Origin: Marinicella meishanensis
GTDB lineage: Bacteria; Pseudomonadota; Gammaproteobacteria; Xanthomonadales; Marinicellaceae
Length of the DNA stretch: 64,000 bases
NCBI RefSeq assembly: GCF_019931145.1
Contig: NZ_JAIOUV010000002.1
Span: forward strand, 372,001 to 436,000
Reading direction: 5' to 3'
Shown here: positions 1-7,192 of the stretch, piece by piece
Layout of the letters: each line of letters opens with the position of its first letter
How positions within the stretch are numbered: position 1 is the stretch's first letter
Position numbers and translations under genes: made by a program
The notes under the pieces: model-generated
The model's input: the letters and a program-made list of their open reading frames with translations, nothing else
Database searches by the model: none
Told to the model about the DNA's origin: nothing

Positions 1-104
1 TAAAGATTGTTAGCCCCATCACATAAGTTGGAATATCTTCATATCAACAACCAAATCCCCGTGACTGGCATCACAATTCAGTGAATTGATTTACCACACC
101 CAAA

Positions 105-132
105 AAAAAGAGGCCTTATCAGACCCCTTTTT
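105..132 (-). terminator. Rho-independent terminator of the small secreted protein gene
   Basis: Read on the minus strand, the arms AAAAAGGGG and CCTCTTTTT pair with one G-U wobble around a short loop, and the run of T continues to eight. It lies about 25 bases past the stop codon of the gene at 157-432, which fits an intrinsic terminator. I see no gene between position 1 and this hairpin. Confidence 0.7.
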
Positions 133-156
133 AATGTGACTAAAATTTCGTTTTGT

Positions 157-432
157 TCACATCGCTTCGGCCGCACAGGCTTCGGCGTTTTTGATCGCAT
201 CGGCTTGGATTTTCTCCATATCGCCCGATTGTTGCGCATCGATCACAGCTTGGTAGTCGGTTTTTTTGACATTACACAAGCACACTTTTTTGCTTTTTTC
301 GCGCATTTCAGCGGGCACCGCTTCCATTTGTGTTTCGCAGGCTTTAACGGCCGCTTCTTTCAATTGATCGGCGTCCATGGCCTGACCGACAGCGGCCAAC
401 ATCAACAACACAATGATCATTATTTTCTTCAT
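157..432 (-). CDS. Small secreted cysteine-containing protein, function unknown
   Basis: A 91-residue protein with a clear N-terminal signal peptide (MKKIMIIVLLMLAAVGQAM; cleavage probably near residue 18). The mature part is about 70 residues, rich in Ala, Lys and Glu, with four cysteines, two of them close together in VCLCNVKK. Four cysteines in an exported protein suggest disulfides. I do not recognise a family. It is a single gene: its own terminator lies downstream, and 155 bp separate its start from the end of the HxlR gene upstream on the same strand. Calling it real rests on the signal peptide, the terminator and the lack of a better overlapping frame. Confidence 0.8.
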   Translation of the reverse strand: MKKIMIIVLLMLAAVGQAMDADQLKEAAVKACETQMEAVPAEMREKSKKVCLCNVKKTDYQAVIDAQQSGDMEKIQADAIKNAEACAAEAM

Positions 433-587
433 ATTAAGCTCCCAGATACTTGGCTTATTAAAAGGACGTTCACCGTATCACAGGGCTTCTGCCAGAAAGC
501 TTGATCGGCGTCACAGTTTGTGTCATTGCACCGACACTTAACCGCTAACACACTGAATATTAATGAAATTCTAATGAATGGGCGCCA

Positions 588-1046
588 TCACCCAAAGCGG
601 TGACAATCGGTCACTGGTGCGTCTTGTTGGCAGGCCTCTAAATATTGTTGACGCACAATGGCCACCGCTTCATCAAAGCGATCATCCAGGTAATGCATGA
701 TTTTTTCTGACAAGATCGAATTGGGATCATGGTGTCCACTCCATTTCACCAATTGCAAGATGGACGGGATCAAATCCAAACCTTTGTCGGTCAGGTGGTA
801 CAGTTTTTGTCGGCCGTTTTGTGGGTCTTTGCATTGGGTGATCAAGCCATGGTTGGTCAGGCTTTTCAGGCGGTTGGCCAAAATGTTGGTGGCCACCCCT
901 TCTTCACTCTCTATGAAATGTTTGTAACGACAACAGCCGCGAAACAGCATGTCTCTGATGATCAGGAAACTCCACTTGTCACCCAATATTTCCAACACAT
1001 AGGTCATGGGACAAACGGTCATTTTGTAGGTTTTATTTTGTGTCAT
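588..1046 (-). CDS. HxlR-family transcriptional regulator
   Basis: A winged-helix regulator of about 152 residues of the HxlR/YtfH type. The start at 1046 (MTQNKTYKM...) is chosen over the longer open frame because family members begin shortly before the CPMTYVLEILGDKWSFLI segment, where a conserved Cys precedes the first helix (C in VCPM here). Helix-turn-helix residues follow (RYKHFIESEEGVATNILANR), then the wing with DPQNGRQKLYHLTDKG. HxlR proteins bind DNA as dimers, and several sense electrophiles or redox state through that Cys. It is divergent from the membrane protein gene at 1136, and two palindromes in the gap are probable operators, so it likely controls itself and that gene. Confidence 0.9.
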   Translation of the reverse strand: MTQNKTYKMTVCPMTYVLEILGDKWSFLIIRDMLFRGCCRYKHFIESEEGVATNILANRLKSLTNHGLITQCKDPQNGRQKLYHLTDKGLDLIPSILQLVKWSGHHDPNSILSEKIMHYLDDRFDEAVAIVRQQYLEACQQDAPVTDCHRFG

Positions 1047-1068
1047 GGGTGAAATTCTAAACAAATAG

Positions 1069-1121
1069 CTTGCATTTTGCAAGTTTATCAGTAAACTGGG
1101 AATTACTTTCAAATTGCAAGT
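1069..1121. promoter_or_regulatory. Paired HxlR operator candidates in the divergent promoter
   Basis: Two related palindromes lie in the 89-bp gap between the regulator and the membrane protein gene. The first, CTTGCATTTTGCAAG (1069-1083), has perfect 6-bp arms. The second, ACTTTCAAATTGCAAGT (1105-1121), has 8-bp arms with one mismatch. They share the half-site TTGCAAG(T), and their centres are 37 bp apart. Their position next to a divergent HxlR gene makes that protein the likely ligand; this is inference from layout. Confidence 0.6.
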
Positions 1122-1135
1122 TATAGAGAATCACC

Positions 1136-1588
1136 ATGAAACCCTACCTCACCTTCACCACTTTGTCATTCATTATGGTTTCCTTCTTGGTGGAGATCAT
1201 GATGTCAACCCAGCCCGGCTTCATCACCTATGCCGGCTTCAGTTGGTTCATCAGCACCGACCTGATCAACTTCAATTACCTGTTGGTCTGGACCCTGGAG
1301 GGATTGGTGCTGGGGACAGCGGCCTTCGCCTACATCAACCCCAAATCCGCCTTACAAGACGGTTTCCGCTTTGGCTTGATGACCGGTTTCTTGTTCACCT
1401 TGATGGTGTTGTTCAACGTGATGTGGCAGATCGACCACAGCCATTACCCGTTTTTGGCTGAGTCCTTGTTGTCCTTAACCCTGATTCAAGTGTTGGGCTT
1501 TGCCCTCAGTGGTTGGCTGTTTGGACTGTTGTATGAAATTACGGCACCCCGATTTCCCAACATCAAAAGCCTCTGGTCTCTGGCTTAA
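1136..1588 (+). CDS. Four-helix inner-membrane protein, function unknown
   Basis: A 150-residue hydrophobic protein with about four membrane helices (roughly residues 7-25, 47-67, 79-100 and 116-135). No cofactor or catalytic motif is evident, and I do not recognise the family. It is divergent from the HxlR regulator and shares its operator region, so it is the probable target gene, perhaps induced by the compound the regulator senses. A hairpin lies 73 bp after the stop. Confidence 0.8.
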   Translation: MKPYLTFTTLSFIMVSFLVEIMMSTQPGFITYAGFSWFISTDLINFNYLLVWTLEGLVLGTAAFAYINPKSALQDGFRFGLMTGFLFTLMVLFNVMWQIDHSHYPFLAESLLSLTLIQVLGFALSGWLFGLLYEITAPRFPNIKSLWSLA

Positions 1589-1660
1589 TGAGACCCCATG
1601 TTTTGCCTCGCAGCACCCCAGGTCAGTCCCCCCAAAATAAATAACACCTGGCCGGTGCTG

Positions 1661-1683
1661 TGAGGTGGACTTGAGCCACCTCA
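1661..1683. other. Perfect 8-bp hairpin between genes
   Basis: TGAGGTGG and CCACCTCA pair perfectly around a 7-nt loop downstream of the membrane protein gene. There is no T run on either side, so it is not a standard terminator; it may be a transcript-stabilising stem or a protein site. Confidence 0.4.
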
Positions 1684-1736
1684 AAAGGGCGCAATGCGGC
1701 ATGCTATGATCCAAACTTTCTGCAAGACACCACACC

Positions 1737-2186
1737 ATGAACCCGCCCCACACCTGCAGACCCATGCAAATTATCGACATACCGGCGGTGTTTGCCGTCA
1801 GGACCGACACCCGAGAGAATCGCATCAGCATGGTCCAAGGCCGCTTATGGCATCACGCCGCCGACGATGGCGCAACAATTGGCCGCTGATGTTCGTGGCT
1901 GGGTGGCGGTGTATCGGGATGACATCGTGGGTTTTTGTATGGGTCAAAAAACCACCGGTGATAATGTTGGTGCTGGCGCTGCTGCCAGATCACGCAGGTC
2001 ATGCGGTGGCCAAACAATTGATGCAACGGTTTCAGACTTGGCTGTTAGCCCAAGGGCATGACACCCTGTGCTTATTGACCACGGCCGATCCACAACCCAG
2101 GGCCTGCGGTTTTTTACCAACACCTGGGCTGGCAACCCACCAATGAATTCATCAACGGCGAGGTCAAATTCACATTGAGCCTTTGA
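1737..2186 (+). pseudogene. GNAT-family N-acetyltransferase broken by three frameshifts
   Basis: Joining three reading frames gives one continuous GNAT-like protein of about 150 residues. The first part starts at ATG 1737 and includes QIIDIPAVFAVRTDTRENRI. The second part, from about 1835, reads AYGITPPTMAQQLAADV and GWVAVYRDDIVGFCMGQK. The third, from about 1962, reads LALLPDHAGHAVAKQLM. After a T run near 2110 a further shift restores LGWQPTNEFINGEVKFTLSL and the stop. RTDTRENRIS and the LPDHAGHAVAKQLM acetyl-CoA-binding loop are typical of the family. Three separate shifts suggest a genuine pseudogene, though clustered sequencing errors cannot be excluded. Confidence 0.75.
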
Positions 2187-2211
2187 CTCAGGCTGCCATC
2201 ACCACTGGAAT

Positions 2212-2865
2212 TCAGATTTTTTTCAGCACGATGTCATAGCGCAGCCCGCCTTCACTGCCTGCCTTCCTGGCCACCATCATGGCTTGCTCGGCCGGTGATT
2301 TGCTTTGCAGCAGCCGATCCACCGCATTCAAGCGCTGATCGGGAAAATACATCTGGGTGACCACTTCTTCATAACCTCCCTTGCTGACTTTGAAGTGGAT
2401 GTGTGGGGGCCGGGTCCAATCTTTGGATACAGGGTAGGGGCCGGGCACAACGGTTTTGAACTTGAAGCCGCCATCGCCTCCACTTTGGACAATGGCCCAA
2501 CCCTGAAAATTGGGATCCAATGGGGCCGGATTGCTGTCATGTGGGTGGCGATAGCGGCCGGCGGCATTGGCCTGCCAGATGTCCACGGTGGCGCCACTGA
2601 TGGCTTCTCCTTCGGTGTCCAACACCTGGCCTTGAATGGTCACCACCTCACCCAGCGCGCTGGCTTCATGGCCCTCGATTTGGGTCAGATCGAAGTCTTG
2701 ATCGGCTTGGGGTGTGAGGGGGTAAAACGGGCCTTCAATTTCAGGTGGCGTGGCTGCCTGAGCGGCTCCAGCGGGACCCGCAAACAGCCCCCAGGCACCG
2801 CCCAATAAGCCACCCTTGAGCAAGGTTCTGCGTTGTTTTTGTGTGTGATTCAGTTTTTTTTTCAT
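2212..2865 (-). CDS. Tat-exported intradiol ring-cleavage dioxygenase-like protein
   Basis: A 217-residue protein of the protocatechuate/catechol dioxygenase superfamily. These non-haem Fe(III) enzymes open catechol-type rings between the two hydroxyls. The start at 2865 (MKKKLNHTQK) places a twin-arginine signal QRRTLLKGG with a hydrophobic, Ala-rich stretch at residues 12-40, so export by Tat is likely. The four expected iron ligands are visible: Tyr in NAAGRYRH, Tyr in VPGPYP, and the two His in RPPHIHFKV. The conserved IEGPFYP opening is also present. The gene stands alone, with no aromatic-degradation genes nearby, so the substrate is unknown. Confidence 0.85.
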   Translation of the reverse strand: MKKKLNHTQKQRRTLLKGGLLGGAWGLFAGPAGAAQAATPPEIEGPFYPLTPQADQDFDLTQIEGHEASALGEVVTIQGQVLDTEGEAISGATVDIWQANAAGRYRHPHDSNPAPLDPNFQGWAIVQSGGDGGFKFKTVVPGPYPVSKDWTRPPHIHFKVSKGGYEEVVTQMYFPDQRLNAVDRLLQSKSPAEQAMMVARKAGSEGGLRYDIVLKKI

Positions 2866-2943
2866 GGCTGCACTCGTGAATGTGGTGACAACCATGATAT
2901 CAAGGCTGAGGACTTGCCTCAAGCCGGGAGACTGGAAGTTGCT

Positions 2944-3660
2944 TCACTTGGGCTGTTCAAAACCGGTCTTGAAAATCAAATCGGGCCCCAGGGTGTTGAT
3001 GATCAGGTTGTCAAACAAAAACGACTCATTGGGTGCGGCTTGGGCATTGTTACAAACAAACACAATTTGTTCCAAGGATTGGCCAAATGCCACCCCGGCT
3101 GCGGCGGTGTATATTAAAGTGTCATCCACATAATAAGTCAGTTGATTGTTGATGGTGTCAGCCGTGACGCGCAAGTTGAAGTAACTGCCCACCGGATAAT
3201 CCGCATCGGTGTCGACAAAGCCATTGCTGCCACCGGGTGAATCGTATACTTGGATGTCACCGCTGTTGGTGAATCGAACCCGCCAGGTGATCAAGTTCTG
3301 AGACACCGATTGACCAATGACGTCATAGGCTGCACCGTCCAAATCACTGATGGACAAATCCATCGATGCAGTGGGTTGTCGATCAGAAGGTTGCACCCCG
3401 AAATTGGGGCTGAGCACCCCAGAAAAAGCACCAAAAGGAATGGTCAGGTCTTTTTTGATGCTGCCATGTAAAGCGCCAGAGGAAGGCATCTCGTCTGACA
3501 CCGCCGGTTGTTCGTCGTCTTCATCAAACAGAGTCCATTGATTTTGCTGCAATGACATGCCCGCCACAAAACCTTCGGCTTCCTCAAAATCATAGGCAAA
3601 CACATCTGCCTGACTCACCGCTCCCCACAGCACCATCACAAAAAGGCCAATTGTTCTCAT
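2944..3660 (-). CDS. Secreted protein with lectin-like fold and C-terminal DLIFKTGFE tail
   Basis: A 238-residue exported protein with signal peptide MRTIGLFVMVLWGAVSQA. The mature region has the alternating beta pattern of concanavalin A/LamG-like domains, for example WRVRFTNSGDIQVYD, YFNLRVTADTINNQLTYYVD and SFLFDNLIIN. It ends in GPDLIFKTGFEQPK, a version of the short tail found in four other proteins of this window. Fold assignment is by pattern only. No enzyme motif is seen. Confidence 0.8.
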   Translation of the reverse strand: MRTIGLFVMVLWGAVSQADVFAYDFEEAEGFVAGMSLQQNQWTLFDEDDEQPAVSDEMPSSGALHGSIKKDLTIPFGAFSGVLSPNFGVQPSDRQPTASMDLSISDLDGAAYDVIGQSVSQNLITWRVRFTNSGDIQVYDSPGGSNGFVDTDADYPVGSYFNLRVTADTINNQLTYYVDDTLIYTAAAGVAFGQSLEQIVFVCNNAQAAPNESFLFDNLIINTLGPDLIFKTGFEQPK

Positions 3661-3772
3661 AAATACCTCAGGTTATTCCATTGATACAGGACCCCATTTT
3701 ACTGCAATGGCAGAAGGGGTTGTGTTAGGTGATTCACTGTTTTGCCTTGAACCCAGGATCAATGCAGTCGGT

Positions 3773-4528
3773 TTACGGGTCTTTGGCCTGCCAACGACGC
3801 TGTCTGAGCACTTCAAACAAGGTGACGCCCGTGGCCACCGCCACATTCAGGCTTTGCACCTCACCTTGCATGGGGATGTGGATCAAGTGATCACAGGATT
3901 GTTTGACCAAATGCCGCAGGCCTTTGCCTTCATTGCCCATGACAATGGCCACTGGGCCAGTCAGATCGCTGCGGTACAGGTTGCGGCTGTCGGCCTCCAG
4001 CGCGGTGCCATAGACCCAAACACCGGCGGCTTTGATCGCTTCGATGGCCCGCACCAGGTTGGTGACTTGGAAAATTTCCAGGTGTTCCACCGCGCCGGCC
4101 GCGGTTTTGTGGGTCACGGCAGTGATCGACGCCGCTTTGTCTTTGCTGAACACCACGGCGGTAACGCCAGCAGCATCGGCGCTGCGCAAACAGGCACCGA
4201 GGTTGCGTGGATCCTCGATGCAATCCAGCACCAACAACAACGGATCTTGCCATTCTGCCAAGCGGGCTTTGAGTTGTTTTTCGGTTTTTAACGTCAGGTT
4301 TTGGATGCGGGCCACCACCCCTTGGTGGCGCTCGGCACAGAGGCGATCCAACTCCTTGGTGGTGACGGCATGACACGTTACCCCGCTTTGTTCGAGCTGC
4401 TGTCGCAGGCGCAACAAGCGCTGGTTGCGGCTGTCTTGTTGGATCCAGACTTCTTGTACCTCACCGGCTTTGAGGGCCAGTTCGGTGGCGTGGATGCCAA
4501 AAATCAAGCGCCCGGTTTCAGCACTCAT
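3773..4528 (-). CDS. rlmB: 23S rRNA (guanosine-2'-O-)-methyltransferase RlmB
   Basis: A 251-residue SPOUT methyltransferase that modifies G2251 (E. coli numbering) in the peptidyl-transferase region of 23S rRNA, using S-adenosylmethionine. The N-terminal substrate-binding domain opens with LIFGIHATELAL. The C-terminal knotted domain carries the three TrmH/SpoU motifs: DPRNLGACLRSADAAGV, VMGNEGKGL and IPMQGEVQSLNVAVATGV. Length matches the family. Its ATG overlaps the stop of rnr (TGATG), the classic rnr-rlmB operon arrangement, so translation is coupled. Confidence 0.96.
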   Translation of the reverse strand: MSAETGRLIFGIHATELALKAGEVQEVWIQQDSRNQRLLRLRQQLEQSGVTCHAVTTKELDRLCAERHQGVVARIQNLTLKTEKQLKARLAEWQDPLLLVLDCIEDPRNLGACLRSADAAGVTAVVFSKDKAASITAVTHKTAAGAVEHLEIFQVTNLVRAIEAIKAAGVWVYGTALEADSRNLYRSDLTGPVAIVMGNEGKGLRHLVKQSCDHLIHIPMQGEVQSLNVAVATGVTLFEVLRQRRWQAKDP

Positions 4529-6849
4529 CAGCGACCTTTTTTGCGGCCTTTATGGCGATCCTTTTTGCGATCCTTCTTGCGGTCTTTGTTGCGGTCCTTG
4601 TGGCGGCTTTTTTTGCCATCGCTCTGGTTCGAATGGCGGGCCGATTCAGGTTCTTGTCGGGCCCGTTTCAATTCACCTTTGGCATTGATTTTGCCCACAT
4701 ATTCAAAGTCAATGCGGCGCTCATCCAGATCCACCGCCGCGATTTTCACCATCAGGTGGTCGGTCAAGCGAAAGCGGTTGCCGCCACGTTCACCGGTGAG
4801 CTGGTGCTTGATGCCATCATAATGGTAATAGTCATTGGGTAAGGAGGTGACATGAATCAAGCCATCCACCTGGTACTGTTCCAATTGCACAAACAAGCCA
4901 AAGCGGGTCACCCCAGAGACCACACCCGGCATTTCTTCACCGATGAATTGTTGCATGAACAGACATTTCAAGCGGGCATCCACTTCGCGCGAAGCGGTTT
5001 CTGCCCGGCGCTCGGTCATGGAACATTGTTGGTTGATCTCCGCCGCCCGCTCTGGGCTGTATGGGTATTTTTCGCCGCGATGATACAAGATGTGATCAAT
5101 CGCCCGATGCACCATCAAATCCGGATACCGCCTGATCGGTGAAGTGAAATGGGCGTAATGCGTCAAAGCCAGGCCAAAATGGCCGGCATTTTCGGCCTCA
5201 TAGGTGGCCAGTGACTGCGACCGCAGCACCACTTGCTCAATCAAGTTTTTGTCTTCTCGGTGCTGAATCTGGTCCAGCAATTTGGCCAAGTCGCGTGGCG
5301 ATGGGGCATCGCGGAAATTGGGCCGCACACCCAGCCCTTGTAAAAAGGCCACCAGGTCTTTGATTTTGCTCTCCGGTGGTGGGTTGTGACAACGGTAGGA
5401 GGCCGGCACGCGGTGCTTCTCAATGAATTTGGCGGCGCACACATTGGCTGAAATCATGAAATTTTCAATCAGTTTGTGGGCGTCGTTGCGGGTATACGGT
5501 TGGATGTCATCCACCATGCCGTCCTCGCCAATGTGGATGAACACATCGGTGGAATTGAACTCAATGCCGCCTCGGGCCCGTTTTTCATGCTGGAAAATTT
5601 GGAACAGGTGGTATTGATGATCCAGTGAGTCGGTCACCGCTTGTGGCCAAGCTTTGGGGTTTTCTCCCCGGTCCAAGTAGGCCCAAGCCTCGTCATAGGT
5701 GATGCGGGCATGGGAATGCATCAAACCGCGGTAGAACTCATAGGATTGGATCTCACCGGCACCATTGATGTGCATCTCGCAGACCATGCTCAGGCGATCC
5801 ACATTGGGGTTCAAAGAACAGATGCCATTGGACAACTCCAAGGGCAACATCGGAATCACCCGCCCAGGAAAGTACACCGAAGTGCCGCGGCGATAGGCTT
5901 CCCGGTCCAGGGGGTAATCGGGTCTGACATAAGTCGACACGTCGGCAATGGCCACCAACAATTTATAGCCACTGGCGGTGGGTTCGGCGTAAACCGCGTC
6001 ATCAAAATCACGCGCATCGGCGCCATCGATGGTCACCAACGGCAGGTGCCGGATGTCTTTGTGGGGCCCCAAATGGGCTTCATCCACCTCGGTCGGGATT
6101 TGGTTGCGGAACTGTTCCACCGTGTCTGGCCATTCGTGGGGCAAGCCTTCACTGACAATGGTCAGTTGCATCGACAGCTCATGGTTCAGTTGTTGTCCGA
6201 GGATGGCGATCACTGCACCAAAGGCCGGTCGGTGTTTGTCCGGGTATTTCTTGATGCTGACGGTCACATAGTCATTGTGTTTGGCGCTGCCCATGGCTTC
6301 GCGCGGCACCATGATGTCGCTGATGCGGGCATTATCGGCTTTGACATAAGCCAGGCCTTCTTCATCGATCAAGCGACCGGCCACCGTGGCATGCGCCCGG
6401 TGCAACACCTCGACGATGAAGGCATCTTGTTTGCCTTTGTGCGATGACTGCACATCGGCCAGCACCACGTCACCATCCATCACCGTGCGCATTTGTTTGG
6501 GGGTGATGAAAGCGTCATCGTCCAGCTCATCTGAAATCAAGAAGCCAAAACCATCGCTGTGGGCGCTGACCCGCCCCTGGATCAACTCCAACTTGGTCCG
6601 CACACCATAACCACCGCGGCGGTTGACCAACAGTTGGCCATCGCGCACCATGGAACGCAGGCGAATCCGCAGCCCTTCAAGTTGTGCGTCATTTTGGATG
6701 CCAATCTTCACCGCCATGCTTTCTAAGTTGAGCAGTTTTTTTTCATTTTCCAAGAATTGGATCAGGGCGGTGCGACTGGGAATGGGGTTGTCGTATTGTT
6801 TGACCTGATCGGCAAATTCGGGATCAGGGATATTAAATGGGTTTTTCAT
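4528..6849 (-). CDS. rnr: Ribonuclease R, 3'-5' exoribonuclease
   Basis: A 773-residue RNase II/R family enzyme that degrades structured RNA processively. The start at 6849 (MKNPFNIPDPEF) gives the expected N-terminus; a longer frame runs upstream across the divergent ubiK gene and is not credible. In order it has a helix-turn-helix-like and cold-shock region, an RNB catalytic domain with the acidic centre DGADARDFDDAVYAE, the segment TSPIRRYPDLMVHRAI, and an S1 domain near residues 645-730. The C-terminus is a low-complexity basic tail of Lys/Arg/Asp/His repeats, common in RNase R. A minus-strand TATAAT at 6857-6862 sits so close to the ATG that the message may be leaderless; I see no Shine-Dalgarno sequence. 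Confidence 0.96.
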   Translation of the reverse strand: MKNPFNIPDPEFADQVKQYDNPIPSRTALIQFLENEKKLLNLESMAVKIGIQNDAQLEGLRIRLRSMVRDGQLLVNRRGGYGVRTKLELIQGRVSAHSDGFGFLISDELDDDAFITPKQMRTVMDGDVVLADVQSSHKGKQDAFIVEVLHRAHATVAGRLIDEEGLAYVKADNARISDIMVPREAMGSAKHNDYVTVSIKKYPDKHRPAFGAVIAILGQQLNHELSMQLTIVSEGLPHEWPDTVEQFRNQIPTEVDEAHLGPHKDIRHLPLVTIDGADARDFDDAVYAEPTASGYKLLVAIADVSTYVRPDYPLDREAYRRGTSVYFPGRVIPMLPLELSNGICSLNPNVDRLSMVCEMHINGAGEIQSYEFYRGLMHSHARITYDEAWAYLDRGENPKAWPQAVTDSLDHQYHLFQIFQHEKRARGGIEFNSTDVFIHIGEDGMVDDIQPYTRNDAHKLIENFMISANVCAAKFIEKHRVPASYRCHNPPPESKIKDLVAFLQGLGVRPNFRDAPSPRDLAKLLDQIQHREDKNLIEQVVLRSQSLATYEAENAGHFGLALTHYAHFTSPIRRYPDLMVHRAIDHILYHRGEKYPYSPERAAEINQQCSMTERRAETASREVDARLKCLFMQQFIGEEMPGVVSGVTRFGLFVQLEQYQVDGLIHVTSLPNDYYHYDGIKHQLTGERGGNRFRLTDHLMVKIAAVDLDERRIDFEYVGKINAKGELKRARQEPESARHSNQSDGKKSRHKDRNKDRKKDRKKDRHKGRKKGR

Positions 6850-6936
6850 GGGCGCTATTATACTGGTTTTGTTGGCCTGGATTTTTGTTGAGTCCATAAA
6901 GATGCTAAAATGGTGCAAAAAATCACAGGCACACCC

Positions 6937-7173
6937 ATGATCAAAGCCGAAGTTGTTGAAGACATAGTCAATAAAGTCGAACAATACATCCCCGAAGACC
7001 TCAAAACCATGCGTCAGGAATTCAGCCAAAACATGCGCGCCATCCTCACCGCCAGCCTGCAAAAAGCCGATTTGGTGACCCGCGAAGAATTTGAAGTGCA
7101 AAAAGCGGTGTTGGCCAAAACCCGCGCCAAACTCGAGGCGCTGGAACAAGAATTGGACCGCTTGCAATCCTGA
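6937..7173 (+). CDS. ubiK: Ubiquinone biosynthesis accessory factor UbiK
   Basis: A 78-residue protein of the BMFP/YqiC family, which assists the late hydroxylation steps of ubiquinone synthesis, probably through UbiJ and membrane lipid. The start at 6937 (MIKAEVVEDIVNKV) aligns with the E. coli start; an in-frame ATG at 6910 would add nine residues. Conserved features are the amphipathic N-terminal helix, LVTREEFEVQKAVLAKTR, and a C-terminal coiled coil (LEALEQELDRLQ). It is divergent from rnr and 19 bp upstream of a secreted peptidase. Confidence 0.92.
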   Translation: MIKAEVVEDIVNKVEQYIPEDLKTMRQEFSQNMRAILTASLQKADLVTREEFEVQKAVLAKTRAKLEALEQELDRLQS

Positions 7174-7192
7174 CCCCAAAGAGGACCCCACC

